A stretch of 64,000 nucleotides of DNA from Ditylenchus dipsaci. Taxonomy: Eukaryota > Nematoda > Chromadorea > Rhabditida > Anguinidae. The notes under the pieces are model-generated. The model did no database searches. It was given only the letters and a program-made list of their open reading frames with translations, and was not told the origin of the DNA. Where the stretch lies: positions 124,001 through 188,000 of the forward strand of contig SADC01000912.1 of the NCBI GenBank assembly GCA_004194705.1, read 5' to 3'. The translations under genes were made by a program, and so were the position numbers. The stretch's first letter is position 1, and each line of letters opens with the position of its first letter. Below are positions 14,101 through 25,629 of this stretch, one piece after another.

Positions 14101-15253
14101 TGGAAAAGTTGAATCGCATTCCTCGCCTCCTAAATCAAGAGCATGATCCTATCATTATTTTGGCGGCTTTGAAGGATAAGGTAGGAGGAACCTTGACACG
14201 TTTCCAGAAAATCTTTTTCCCTTATGAGTTCTTGTTTAGAGCAACGGGCATCTCATAAATCTATGCATTTCTCTCTTGAGTGTTCCAGCCACAGGTTCTC
14301 CAGTCGAGCGAGTGTTTTCTATTGCTGGCATGATGGTGAACAAGCACCGCTCCCGAACCGAAGAAGAGCTTTTGGATGCAAAACTAATAGTCTATAACAA
14401 TCATATCACAGCCTTTACTAATTGAATCTCGTGCTTTTGCCATTGTCTGTTGTTTTACTGAATGTTGTTGAATAAATAAGTTCCGAATGTTAATTGATTA
14501 AAGAATCGGCGAAAAAGTTAGAGGCAGAAATAAATAAGGATCAGAACATGAATAAAGGATAGTGAAATATAAACAAAGTAGGGATAATTAAATGGTCATT
14601 TGGCATTTATCAAGATATAATAAAAAAGACCAAACAGACTAAGTTAAACGTTAAGCCGTTCTCTTTCTTTAATTTTTTGATAGTCCACAACCATGAGTTT
14701 CAGACAAAAGCATTTGAAAACACGATAAAAGAAAACCTTTTTGGTAAAGTATTAAGTGATCAAGATTCCTAAAAGCTTTTGCAAAAAGCTTTTCTTGGTA
14801 TTTAGAACCCAAAAGCTTTTGGCAAAAAGCTTTCCTTGTCATTGGTACCCCAAAAGCTTTTGCAAAAAGCTTTTATTGGCATAAAGAACTCAAAGCTTTT
14901 GACAAAAAGCTTTTCTTGGCATAAAGAACTCAAAAGCTTTTGACAAAAAGCTTTTCTTGGCATAAAGAACTCAAAAGCTTTTGACAAAAAGCTTTCCTTG
15001 GCATTGGTACCCCAAAAGCTTTTGCAAAAAGCTTTTATTGGCATAAAGAACTCAAAAGCTTTTGACAAAAAGCTTTTCTTGGCATAAAGAACTCAAAAGC
15101 TTTTGCAAAAAACTTTTCTTGGCATTTAGCATTGAAAAGCTTTTTGCAAAAAACTTTTGCGGCATTCTGCCTTGAGATGCTTTTTGTAAATTCCTCTCTG
15201 GCGTAGCGTTCGGGAAAAGCTCAATTACTAATGCCCGAAAATTGACAACACTG
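11172..15253. mobile_element. hAT DNA transposon, 4082 bp, with exact TIRs and 8-bp target duplication
   Basis: The ends are CAGTGTTGTCAATTTT at 11172-11187 and its exact complement at 15238-15253. The flanking octamers 11164-11171 and 15254-15261 are both GTTTTGGT, the 8-bp duplication expected of hAT transposases. Subterminal arrays (11290-11630 and 14775-15160) are built of units AAGAAAAGCTTTTTGNCAAAAGCTTTTGAGTTCTTTATGCC-like, about 56 bp each and oppositely oriented at the two ends. Between them lies a hAT transposase. It sits inside an older foldback. Confidence 0.93.
11690..14425 (+). CDS. hAT transposase (BED finger, DDE/RNase H core, C-terminal dimerisation), several exons
   Basis: Pieces in order: a BED-like finger tail near 12030 (TSNLKTHFEAYHKE); HPYFRDWLEELLKSDSG at 12226-12276; an exon starting at about 12412 with SLTVDAWTDCANRSYLAATV, which carries the first catalytic Asp; a piece near 12700 (FTRIVTDNASSMVKAF) with the second Asp; TRWGSWIPVIRSVLSIE at 13327, the conserved RW block; and at 14285-14422 GSPVERVFSIAGMMV, HRSRTEEELLDAKLIVYN, the dimerisation motif. 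The stop is near 14423. Frames change at introns (for example GTAAG at 12359) and at about 12272, where one base appears missing. The key motifs are intact, so it may have been active recently. Exact exon joins and the start were not resolved; the span is approximate. Confidence 0.8.
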
Positions 15254-15394
15254 GTTTTGGTAAAATCGAGTTTTGGTAAAAATCAATTATTTCCCAATAA
15301 TGAAAAATATCACACAAAACCTTATTTTACTATTGAAACCATTTTCAGCATGCCCGAGTTAGTTTGAAAAACTGGTATTGGGACATGAGAAACG

Positions 15395-15515
15395 TACCGT
15401 ATTTCCTTTAATAGCAGCCGATGGGCTACGATTTTTCAACCCCCTCCTAGAAGGGGCTACTATTAGAGGGTGGGCTACTATTAGAGGGAGGGCTACTATT
15501 AGAGGAAATACGGTA
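15395..15515. repeat. TACCGTATT-group MITE, 121 bp
   Basis: Ends TACCGTATTTCCTTTAATAG and CTATTAGAGGAAATACGGTA. The word GGGCTACTATTAGAGG is repeated three times on the right side and matched once, inverted, on the left. Confidence 0.85.
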
Positions 15516-15861
15516 AATTGTTTTTTTATCCAAGAGAAGGACCACTTAGATTTGTTGCTACATGGGGCATTCAGCGAAACTGCGTTTCCAGGTAGTGGTA
15601 CCTAAAAGGTAGTAGTAAGGTAGTAATCAGTTGGTTGTACTCAGGTGGTCTTATGATAGAGCTTTTTGAAGCTTACCATTTAGGTTGTGCCATCTTGGTG
15701 CCAGCACTTCGGCCAGCACCTCAGCTCCAACAAGATTCGAACCTGTAACCTTACTAATGTGTAAATCGATTCAGTGTTGATCAATTTAGCGTCAATCAAT
15801 TCGGTTTTGATCAATTCACTGTTGATCAATTCGGTGTTGATTTATTCGCTTAACGCCGGTA

Positions 15862-16185
15862 TACAGTCGAACCTCGCTAAACAAACACCCCTAAAAGTTT
15901 GCTCCCCCGCTGGGTCCGACACTTTTAAAAGCTCGATTTTGAAAGCTCTTTTAAAATTCTTTTTTGATAGTCCGGTCCCAAATATTGCAAGGATTCCGAT
16001 TTTACCGATCGTTTTTTAGAATCCAAAAACTTTTTTCTCTAAAAAAGCAAAACCTTAATAAAGGGACACTGATTTCAGGAAAAGGGTGTCTTTTTATCGC
16101 GGTTTTGCTTTTTTAGAGAAAAAAAGTTTTTAGATTCTAAAAAACGGTCGGTAAAATCGGAATGCTTGCGATATTTAGGACCGTG
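15862..16185. repeat. TACAGTC-group MITE
   Basis: Left end TACAGTCGAACCTCGCTAAA, then AACACCCC, then the shared core (AAAAGTTTGCTCCC, GGGTCCGACACTTTT, CAAGGATTCCGATTTTACCG). The core is mirrored around a centre near 16060. No right terminal repeat is seen; the copy may be truncated at 16185. Confidence 0.7.
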
Positions 16186-16326
16186 TTTTTCACCTTAACA
16201 AAACGACTTCATGGCAAAGACAGATAATGATGTCAAAAAATCATTTTTTTTTAAAATTTCTATTGAATATCATAATGAGTTTCTCAATATTGCGAGGTAA
16301 GGTCAAGCACTTTACGATCCTGCCGG

Positions 16327-17003
16327 AGTATAACCCCCCCCCCTTCCAAATCTTTTTTTTAAAGCGTTTCCAAACGCCTTATATCGACCTAAAATTGTCT
16401 CAAGAGTTTAAAAAAGACTTTATTTTTGAGTTCTGGTTAATAAAAAATTGAGTTTTGGACATTTTTGAATTCCGACCATTTGCCTGTTTTGGCATGTTTT
16501 GGTCACTGGAGCTGAGCAAAAAAGCCTCTAAATGCAATTTTGTTTAAGAGTCTTGCTTGGACTCATGTCTAAGGTAAGTGAGTGCGCGCATCTCTAACCA
16601 ACCAAGCCCCCTTCACCCCCTTCGGGGGCGCAGGGGCTTGGTTGCTTAGAGATGCGCACACCCACATACCTTAGACGCAAATCACTCGAAAGTGACTCTG
16701 GATGCATAAAAATGTATGCATACCAGAATTTTCTTTTTGCGGTAGGCCCAGTCAACGAAAGTATATTCAACATCTCCCTTTTCACACTCAATTGGTCTAT
16801 GTTCGGTCCTTTCCCACCCTAATATGGCCCTAATTCCCTTCAAAATGGTCAAAATAGGAATTTTTGGGTGATCCCGAAACTTAATTTTTATTGACTAGAA
16901 CATCATTTCGAGCTTCAGAGGCAATTTTAGGTCGATATGGGGTGTTTGAAAACACTTTAAAAAAGTTTTTATTAGGGATGGGGGAGGGGGTGGTTATACT
17001 CCA
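16327..17003. repeat. Palindromic element with GC-rich central hairpin
   Basis: Outer arms GAGTATAACCCCCCCCC and GGGGGTGGTTATACTCC pair, as do CGACCTAAAATTG and CAATTTTAGGTCG. The centre (16570-16675) is a hairpin: GTAAGTGAGTGCGCGCATCT ... CCCCCTTCGGGGGCGCAGGGG ... AGATGCGCACACCCACATAC. Same family as 34690-35660, 41486-42215, 42655-43566 and 61637-62286. Confidence 0.8.
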
Positions 17004-17070
17004 GTAGCGCCCACTTTACGTATAAGTAAATTTTGCCGAAAAATTTAATAAAAATTACCAGTGAATTTTT

Positions 17071-20000
17071 TTATTTTTCTTTATTCATGGTGCTTCTGCT
17101 CAGAAACTCATTCACTAGTTGGATATCATCCATATTTAAATTGATGGCTGTAGGCGCGTCATTAAAAGTAGCTAAAACAGCTATTTGACTCCTAGACGGA
17201 GGCATCACCCCTGGCCATTCTGCGTCGGCATTTATGTTCTGAGCCAGTGTCCATGTTCTTGTTGCAGCGCTATAGAGATCTGGACCAACAGCCATTGCTG
17301 CAGCTCCCAAAAAATAAATAGCGTCATCACGACTTTTTATGCCCAGCGGCATAGCAGTTTTCAGATCTCTGGCTAAAAGAGTCTCGTTTACGACCTCTTT
17401 AAATATTTCTTTTAAATTAGAGGGATCTTGGCCAGCTGAAACAATTAGTTGGTCAACCTCAATGATACTAACTGAAGATTTTTCAGTTGCTAGTATTTTT
17501 TCTCTTTGCCATCTTTCGAAATTTTCACGATTTTTGAAATTTTTGTCAATTTCTGAGGACTGTTTATGTTCGCTTCAGTAGCTAGTGTAATTTTCAATGT
17601 TTGCTTGACTTGGTCATAATCAATGTGCCGAATAGTTCCAATAATCAATTTCTCATTGCATACAGCTGAGCCGATAGATTTTTTAGCTAGTCGTCCTGAG
17701 CCTGCTCTTTTAAAATCAGTTTTCGAGCACCAAATCACTTGATTTTTGCAAACATTCAGAAAAATTTGATTGTTTTGTGATGGCATATCGTTATTGTGGT
17801 ATGCTTTTCTATAACAAGCTGCAGCGCTGCCCCCTCCACCATAAATCAGCACTCGGCGTCCTAAAAATTTATCAGATAGGTGAATTGACATAAAAGCTAT
17901 AGCTTTCTCCCTTCTTCAAAATCTGACCTTCATAAATTCAGTTTATACCTACTTGAACTACTTTGAACTACTAAGTTATTACTTGAAGTAACAAAGATTT
18001 GCTGTCACTACTTGTAACTTGAAACAACAAGTTTAAGTTTAGCCTAGACTCCGAGGTAGACCAGCGTACGCGAATTGTGACTAATAACTATGTTTCGATG
18101 TTTTTAGATCTGAGACATGCTATCTGTGCTATCTACTTGAAATACTATAGCCTTTTGCCGAGGATAATATTTTATTAAGCTCCTCGATACTAAACAATGC
18201 CCTCTTCTTTAAAAATTAAATTTTCCGTTCTAAATTTTTACCAAAACCTTTTGACTATCATGGAGCCCAAGATCTGAAATTTATATCGAGCTATCAAACT
18301 CCACTAAACCATTTGAAGAATGTAGAAATTTAGTAGTTTGAAAAATTTTAGAAAGTGATCAAAGAATGCAGAATTTGTTAGAGAAATACAGTAACGCATA
18401 TTGGCGTTACTGTATTTCTCTAATAAAAGCATATTGGTTTTGTATGAAAAAGTTATGTCAAACAATATTTTATTGATGACATATGATGCCTTGGTTAAAT
18501 TTAATGATGTAGTGAACTAAAAAGTCAAGGAAAAAACAAAAAGAAAATTTTAGCCATACTTTCTTGCCAGAGGTTTAAAACTTTTGATTAAAATAAACAT
18601 TATCAAGTGTAAAAGTTTGTTTTGAGAAATTTTTATTTATTTTTTGAATCCGTCGAGATGAGGGGTTAAAAATTATAGATAGCTGAGATATTGGTGTCTC
18701 GAATAGACTACAAAGAGAATGCGGACCTATTCTTTACTTGAAAGGATGTCTTTACTCTTTTTAATTAATTCAAGAAGCTCATACGCATTTAAACGCACTA
18801 CAGTCGACGCTCTCAATAACATACACCCCAAAAGTTCGTTCCGCCTAGGGTCCGACACTTTTTTAGCCCCATTTCCATTTGACAGTCTGGTCGCAAATAT
18901 CGCAAGGATTCCGATTTTCCGGATCATCTTTGCAGAAAACAATGATTTCGACATTTAAAAAGCAAAAACTCCCATTAACATACACCTATTTTAGATTTCG
19001 GTGTATGTTAATTGGAGTTTTTGCTTTTAAATGTCGAAATCATTGTTTTCTGCAAAGATGATCCGGAAAATCGGGATCCTTGCGATATTTGAGACCAGAC
19101 TGTCAAAACAGAAAAGGATAAAATTTGGAAAAGTGGGGCTAAAAAAGTGTCGGACCCTAGGCTGGAACAAACTTTTCGGGTGTATGTTATCGGTAGCGTC
19201 GACTGTGGTGTCATATTACCTGATCCATTCTCTTCGTCTTTGTCAACAAAAAAGTATCACTATCAACAATTGGTGTGAATTTTTTTTCTTTGCTATAATG
19301 TCTCAACTTTTCATACAGTTCTTTTTCTATAAAATTTCCAGGGAAAATGTTTCTAGTTTTTCCAAGACCAGCGCAGACTTTTAGTTTGAGCAAATAAATT
19401 TTCTTTCGCACACCATCCATCAAAACATTTAAGCGATAATTTGCGTTAGGATGAGTCCAATCCTCATTTTTGTGGTTATCAATGATTTCTAGAGATATTA
19501 TTTCTACGTCCAGAATAATAGGTGCCTGTGTTACTGCCAAAGAAATTACATTTCCTTGGTACAAATGTCTGGCATTGACATAACCATTATTTTCGTAGCT
19601 TTTAGTTGTGACAAAGTCTTTGGCATCGCATAGTGATCGACTACGTTCTAATAAACTGTAGGGCTGAGCCAGAGTGTAATCATGTTTCCAACAACCCATA
19701 TCTTTGGCGATCATAAGCACTTTGGGGAGTTTATTATTTTTTAATAGTGAATTTGTCTGGCAGTGTTCCTTTTTCAATATTTCAAGCCAGGCAGTAGTGC
19801 CTGCGTCTCCAGTTCCAATAATAATGTTTTCGAAAAGGTATTCATTAGTGTTCTCCAACATCGACTTTAATTTGGTGCTAGTAGTATTAATGGTTTGGAC
19901 AGCCTGTGCAAACTGGTCATATCTATGAGTTATTCGCTTAAAATCCAGCATGTCTTCGTTAAAAATACTTTTATTTTTTGATTCATTGAATTTTTCATTG

Positions 20001-20281
20001 TGCAGGTTCAATTTTGCTTGATTATATGCTTTTTGAAAAATGTCTTCAGCCTCATCATTAAAAAATCTAACTCTTATATCTCCCATTGAAAAACAGGAAT
20101 GGATGGCTGTTTTAAAAATTTTAAACAATTCTGCCGAGCTATAAATTTCTAATTCACAAGCTTGTGAATTTAATAGATTTTTTAGAATCCTCGGCATAGT
20201 TTTCATTAGGTCCACTTTGTGTTTTATTTTTAATTTAGTTGCAACTGAACATATGCAATTGATATGTTCTTGCCTTGGCAA
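17071..20281 (-). CDS. Unrecognised protein with two Rossmann-type motifs, probable FAD/NAD(P) oxidoreductase
   Basis: About 620 residues from two exons: 20281-19220 and 17885-17071, in phase across a 1334-bp intron (donor CAG/GTAATA, acceptor GGGAG/AAAGCT). The first exon has NIIIGTGDAGTTAWLEIL, a GxGxxG dinucleotide site after a strand; the second starts with RRVLIYGGGGSAAACYRKAY, a second such site. Later, VDQLIVSAGQDP resembles the motif before the flavin in two-dinucleotide enzymes. I recognise no family. No convincing in-frame ATG precedes 20281 and a TTTAG acceptor lies just upstream, so a 5' exon may be missing; MKTMPRILKN near 20205 is an alternative start. One base seems missing near 17585, where the frame changes. 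AATAAA overlaps the last codons. The intron is largely a TACAGTC MITE. An animal gene of this kind without known relatives could come from transfer; this is inference. Confidence 0.65.
18381..18424. repeat. Perfect short hairpin
   Basis: GAGAAATACAGTAACGC is followed after ATATTG by its complement GCGTTACTGTATTTCTC. It lies in the same intron as the MITE at 18799. Function unknown. Confidence 0.7.
18799..19207. repeat. TACAGTC-group MITE inside the oxidoreductase-like gene's intron
   Basis: Ends TACAGTCGACGCTCTCAATA and GTTATCGGTAGCGTCGACTG. The word ATAACATACACCCC follows the end; the core AGTTCGTTCCGCCTAGGGTC and ATCGCAAGGATTCCGATTTT is mirrored almost perfectly about 18990. The right end stops 10 bp from the splice donor at 19219-19218. 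Confidence 0.9.
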
Positions 20282-20334
20282 GAAATCTAAATATAAAAAA
20301 ATTGATTTTTTTTTAATTTTAAAAAGACTTTCTG

Positions 20335-21015
20335 AGAAAATGATAAAGTCACATATGAAAATTCACCAGAATTTTTCTTCAAAAATTTTCTGTGATGTTT
20401 CTTGCGTTTTGCTACTCTTTCTGAGCAACTTTGAAGAAGGCAGTTTATGTGAAACCTGCGTATTGACCGAAATATATACACTTTAAAGAGTGCACTCAAA
20501 ATTTATTCTTAATTTGAACCATTCTGTTATAAGTGTTGACTTCCACTCATTTTCACACAGTCTTCGGTAAACATCAATAGCAGAATGGTTTGAATTAAGA
20601 ATAAATTTTGAGTGCACTTTTTAAAAATGTATACCGTATTCTCTCTAATTATACACCACACCCTTGATTCAAAATCGTGTTCTTGGCATTATGTTTTTGA
20701 CTTATTTTTTGGAGAGTGCTCACAGGCAAGTTACTATCTATTTCGTAGCCAGTGAGATGAGCTACAAAATAAATAGTAACTTGTTAATGAGCACTCGCCA
20801 AAAAGATAAGTTAAAAACATAATGCCACCAACACGATTTTTAATTAGGGGGTGGTGTATAATTAGAGATAATACGGTATACATTCCGGTCAATATGCATG
20901 TTTCACATGGACTGTCTGATTTATAATAACTCAGAAAGAGTAGTAGAACGCAATAGACATCACAGAAAAATTTTGAAAAAAAAATCGTGGTAAGTCGGTT
21001 TATCATTCTCTCAAA
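20335..21015. repeat. Foldback carrying two nested MITEs
   Basis: Outer arms 20335-20475 and 20880-21015 share TGTGATGT, ACTCTTTCTGAG and GGTTTCACATGCATATTGACCG-like words in inverse order. Inside are a small foldback at 20482-20630 (arms GTGCACTCAAAATTTATTCT) and a complete TACCGTATT MITE at 20632-20878. The insertion order can be read: outer first, MITE last. Confidence 0.75.
20632..20878. repeat. TACCGTATT-group MITE, 247 bp
   Basis: Ends TACCGTATTCTCTCTAATTA and its complement. The word ATTATACACCAC follows the end; the inner core AAAATCGTGTTCTTGGCATT is the same as in the copy at 58966-59216, which carries another word. Confidence 0.92.
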
Positions 21016-21019
21016 AAAT

Positions 21020-22960
21020 GTCTTTTAAGATACCTAAATTTGTTTCCTTATGTGCAGATAATAGGCTTATATTGTCAACTGACAAAAAGATGAATAAAAT
21101 ATAATTCAACAACTTTGCCATCTAAATTTTCAAAAATTAATATAATTACAGCAGGGCTCTTTTGTTTTTCAGCAAAGATAGATTAACAAAAGTCATTTTG
21201 AACATTTTTGAAGTCCCGTAAGCATGACTTTGAAAAACCTTTCTAATAATAATCAAAAATCAAAGACAAAGCCAACAAAACGGAAAAAGCGTAACAGTGT
21301 GTCTGAACGTGTTTTCTGAAAAATTAAGAAGCGCCTTCGTTAGGGTTTTCAAAAATGCGCCGGCCGCCAGCGCGTTGAACTGCCAATTTTTTGCAGCCGG
21401 GCGCCGGCGGAAGTGTTATTTGTAAATTTGTCTCTTGCAATAGGAACATTTTTTATATTTTTCTCAAAATAGCATATTAATATCTTTTTTACATTTTTAA
21501 CTGGTCATTGTTACTGATGAAAATCCAAACTTTTTTCTCCAAAAAGCTAATGAATGTGTATGAAAATGGGTCTATGAGAATAAGCGTCACAATAAGCGTC
21601 ACCAAAACGTTTTGAAAATCTTGCCTCTGCCACTTCAAAATCGACAATAATCACCGGCAAGCTGCCGCCAGAAAGGCATGCGCCGGTCTCGGCCGGTGGT
21701 CGCGCAAGTATGGTCGTACTATCCATGCATTCCTAACATTTTTTAAACGCAATTAACCAATGGAACTAGGAAAACTCACCATTTAATGTTTATAAACTAG
21801 AAATGGAAAAAAAAGATTTTTTAATTTTAAAAAATCGGTCTAATGATACCAAAATTTACTTTAAAAAAAATTAAGATAAGTGCACCATAAAAAATCTGGA
21901 TGGGTATAAAACCGCTTGACTTTTTACTGTAAATATCTTAAATATTTCGCTTAATTTTAAAACTAAATTTTCTCCTTTCTTAAGAATTTTTGAATTTTCA
22001 TACTATCAAGTAGCCCTAAAAGTCAGCATTCTAATAAACAAAAACTTCAAATTGTCAAATATAAAAAATTCAGAATGAACGAACCTAAACTAAAATCTTA
22101 CTTTTCCTTATAAGTAAATACCTCAAATTTCAAAATTCTAGAGTTAACTGGTATAGCTCAGGAGAAAGCTAATTCCCAGGGCTACCTAATTTTACATGGG
22201 TTTTTAGGGGTTTCTAATAAACGTTTTACTTAAATAACGTGAAAATAGGCTAAAAATTCAATCTTAAAAATTATGGTATTTCCTGCCATTTGTGCCTTTT
22301 CTAAGCTTTAACTTTTTTTATAATATACCCACAAGTCGGGTTATTTTTCAATCACCCGAAAATTTGAAAATTTGTGGGTCGATTTCGACATTTTCAGTTG
22401 CTCAACTGAAAATAAAATGCGGAATCGGTAAAGCTCGTGGTATTTAAGAAAACGCAATAAACAACTTTTCTAGATGTTAACTCTGGGCTGAGATACAAAC
22501 CTTCAAACAAGGGGTGTGTATTTATTAGAGACTGTCGGCCTATTAGAAAAAAACACGGTAACTGGAGGATTTAAAATAACAGACGGGAGATGTCTATTCG
22601 ATTCAAAGAGTTAAGATGTTAATATCAACAATAATGACTGTTCAAAAAGCTTGTTCACGTTTTTGTTATTGAAAATGAAAATCGAGAAAAAGAAATTTTC
22701 TAGTTCTGCCATTTTTAATTTGTTGGTATAAAAAATTCGGTGTTTGTTGGCCTGTTGTGCATGCAAGTCTGCACACCTACCAAAATAGCTTCGGCAGGTA
22801 GCAGAGGCATATTCTTGGCAGTGTTCTTCCTTTTCAGTTAGCTGATATCAAACTCAATTTTTGCGCCTTTTCATATTTACATGGGTTTTTAGGGGTTTCT
22901 AAGGTTTTTTTATGTAATTTGTTTAAAACCATACGAAATCTGTTTTTAGAAAAGTCTAGG
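21020..22960. other. AT-rich DNA, no gene; GC-rich patches and a MITE right end
   Basis: Two patches with CGCCGGC words (21355-21415 and 21650-21705) stand out in otherwise AT-rich sequence and partly complement each other. At 22525-22560 a TACCGTATT-group right end (CTATTAGAAAAAAACACGGTA) has no clear left partner. No exon was supported. Confidence 0.4.
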
Positions 22961-22963
22961 TCT

Positions 22964-23405
22964 CAATCAGGGATTGTACGAAAAAAATCGGAAGTGGGAC
23001 TGAATTAAATTTCAATTCGTTTTTTTGTCCACAAAATTTATAGTTTCATTTACTCAACCATAGCTTAATCGATTTGCCCAGATCTTAGCTTTTGTTTTAA
23101 AATGGACATGCTACAAAAATACAAGAAATTACTGAGATATCAAGTCGAACGTGAAGAAACATCTCTTCCGTTTTCCGATTTCTGAAAATCGGAAGACGGA
23201 AGAGATTTATCTTTACATTTGACTTTATATCTCAGTAATTTTCAGACCGTTTGCAGCATGTTTGTTTTTAAACAAAAGCTAAGATCTGGGTGAATCGATT
23301 AAGCCATGTTTGAGTGAATAAAAGTATAAATTTCTTGAACAAAAAACGAATTTAAATTTAATTCAGTCCCAGTTCCGATTCTTTTCCGTACAATCCCTGG
23401 TCTGA
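22964..23405. repeat. Long foldback
   Basis: Left arm CAGGGATTGTACGAAAAAAA, TGGGACTGAATTAAATTTCA; right arm TTTAATTCAGTCCCAGTTCC and CCGTACAATCCCTGG. Arms extend inward through AAGCTAAGATCTGGG / CCCAGATCTTAGCTTT to a centre at about 23178 (GATTTTCAGAAATCGG-like pairing). Confidence 0.85.
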
Positions 23406-23701
23406 AAAAACTAAACGTAATAACCATGAAACTTAGCAATCTAATTGCCGCACATGTGCGCTTATTTTTCAATCACCTAAAAATCGAAAATTTCTGAATT
23501 CTATCTCGAGATTTTCTGGTGCTCAATCAAGATCTGAAAAGTGGAATCGATATTGCTCGTGTGAGTTAAGAAAATGCATCGAAGAGCTGATCAAAATATT
23601 TACTCTGCTCCGAGATATAAGTCCTCAAAGTTGGGGGTGTGCGGTTATTAGAGACTGGGCGGCAATTAGAAGAAATACGGTATATACCTCATTCATTTTA
23701 A

Positions 23702-23858
23702 TACAGTTGAACCTCGATAAGCTGACACCCAAGGGACCAAACTCAGGGTGTCGGCTTATCGAGGTGTCGGCTTATCGGGGTGTCATTTTCCTTAAACTGT
23801 CGACTACCTGTCCAAATCAAGTGTCGACATGGTGTTGGCTTATCGAGGTTCGACTGTA
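23702..23858. repeat. TACAGTT-group MITE, 157 bp, word CGATAAGC
   Basis: Ends TACAGTTGAACCTCGATAAG and CTTATCGAGGTTCGACTGTA. GTGTCGGCTTATCG appears three times within 90 bp. It lacks the GTTCGTTCCC core. Confidence 0.9.
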
Positions 23859-25340
23859 GAACGACAACTCTATTTGAACGACAAGGGGGAAGGCTAAAAC
23901 TAGGAAGGGGGAGGGTGAACCTACTTTTACTGCATTTTTAATATGGAGTCGAAAAAATTCTGAAGGTTGAAAAATAGATCGACAAGTCGTTCTATTGTAA
24001 TACAAACGGTATTCTTAATTTTTTTCAGATGACCAAATACTAACAACATTTATTATGAAAACCAGAATATACCGTATAACCTCTATTAATCTCCCCTCCC
24101 ACTCTCTAATAAACCGTTGACTAGTATTTCCGAGTTAAGGCCATTTTTGATTTGAAATTTCGAAAATTTTCAGGGTTTGAAAATTTATCCCCCATGGGGG
24201 ATAGGTAGAGCTTATACTATAGATATATTTAGAGATCAAACCTAGAGGTGAGCATTGTCAATTTGATGTACAAAACGCCCCTAATTGAAGTAAAAAGGCT
24301 CCTAATTTGAAATTTATACTTATTAATTTTTGTGTTTAGTTTGCTAAATTTGGTGTAGACTAGAGCCTTAGCTTTCCAATGAGACATCGAACTTCATAAA
24401 ATAATATCATAAATAGATAGATTAACAGATTTGAAAAAAAAATTGATTTTTTAAACAACCCAATCCCGATATTTTAATCTAAATTTAAAATCTGAAATAT
24501 AGATAGCTCGTTAGAAGTCTGAGATCCTGGACTACACGATTATGCAAAAAAATTGAAAAAATTAGCTCGAAATAAATCCAAATTTCAAATAAGGAGTCAG
24601 AAATGAAATTCGCATTAAACTTAGTCTGTATTTGCTTTTTTCAAAAATAAGAGAAATTTGCTTAAAAAAATGAATTTAGTAGTTGCTGGTGACGCTTATA
24701 ATCATTCGCTGTGATCACCTTTTTTTTGTTATTGAAAATGAATATAATTTCTGGAAAAGAGGAAGAAGGTTTTATTCATTTTTGCTATTTGAGTTTGTTG
24801 ACATGTAAAACTCAGCGTTCGTTGGTTGTGTGTGCGCAAGCAAGTCTGGACACCGACCAAAATAACTTAGGCAGGTAGCGGCAGCATAATTCTAGCAATG
24901 TTCTGCCTAGACGTATACCAAGCTGCAAAATTGAATTTTTGTGCTTTTTCATGTTTGTGTTTTCAAAACTGTGCAAAGCATATTGGCATGGGGTAATAAC
25001 AGAGATTGAATTGAAATTTTTTTTGTAAAACATGGTTCAAAGCCTTGAAGCGTTTGAGCCTTAGACTGCCTGTCGAGGGGCTTAATAAGTTAGAGACTCT
25101 GGCCCTATCTTATATTGGGTACCGATTTTTGAGCTTTGACTCCCCTATTGTCTTTTTGCAAAAAAAATTTTTAGTTTTGAAAATTATTTATTTGCACTTT
25201 AAAACTATTTCAAGCAAAAATAAAAACTTTTGGAAAAATTTAAATTAGATCTAATTTTAAAAAAATTCAAATTTTTTTTTTTGCTTCGGTCCATCAAGCT
25301 TTCAAGACAATTTCGAAATTTCTAAAAAAATGGCCTTGGG
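23859..25340. other. Gene-free AT-rich stretch
   Basis: A TACCGTATT-group left end is at 24071 (ACCGTATAACCTCTATTAAT) with CTCTCTAATAAACCG behind it, but no right partner was found. The right end of another (AATTAGAAGAAATACGGTA) is at 23672-23690. No exon supported. Confidence 0.4.
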
Positions 25341-25629
25341 GTGCGAAAGTTCGTTCCCACCAAGGGTCCGACACTTTATTAACATCATTCCGATTTGCCG
25401 ATCGTTTTTGAGAAATCATATACAGTCAACCCCCGCTATAGTGACACCCCTCGGGACCGGCCTTGGGTGTCACTATAGCGAGGGTGTCACTATAACGGGG
25501 TGTCACTGTAGCGAGGGTTTTCAAAAAAATTCTTGAAAGGTGTCACTATGTCGAGGGTTTAGCATATGGTAATACAGTCGCCTGTCGATTATATGTATAA
25601 ACCAAAAGTTCATTCCGTCAAGGGTCTAA

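Larger units (their letters stand above)
10500..15850. repeat. Outer foldback interrupted by the hAT element
   Basis: Left arm words (near 10526-10575: TTGATCAACA, AAGGTTACAGGTTCGAAT) return inverted at 15731-15790 (ATTCGAACCTGTAACCTTA, TGTTGATCAA). CGGGCATGCTGAAG at 11131 is mirrored by TTCAGCATGCCCG at about 15346. GGTAGTACC/GGTACC microsatellite tracts lie inside each arm. The GGTTCGAAT word resembles a tRNA B box. A 16-base G run is at about 10640. Confidence 0.55.

Noticed and set aside
19211..19384. Plus-strand frame over the 3' part of the oxidoreductase-like exon
   Set aside because: Antisense shadow of the coding exon joined to MITE sequence.
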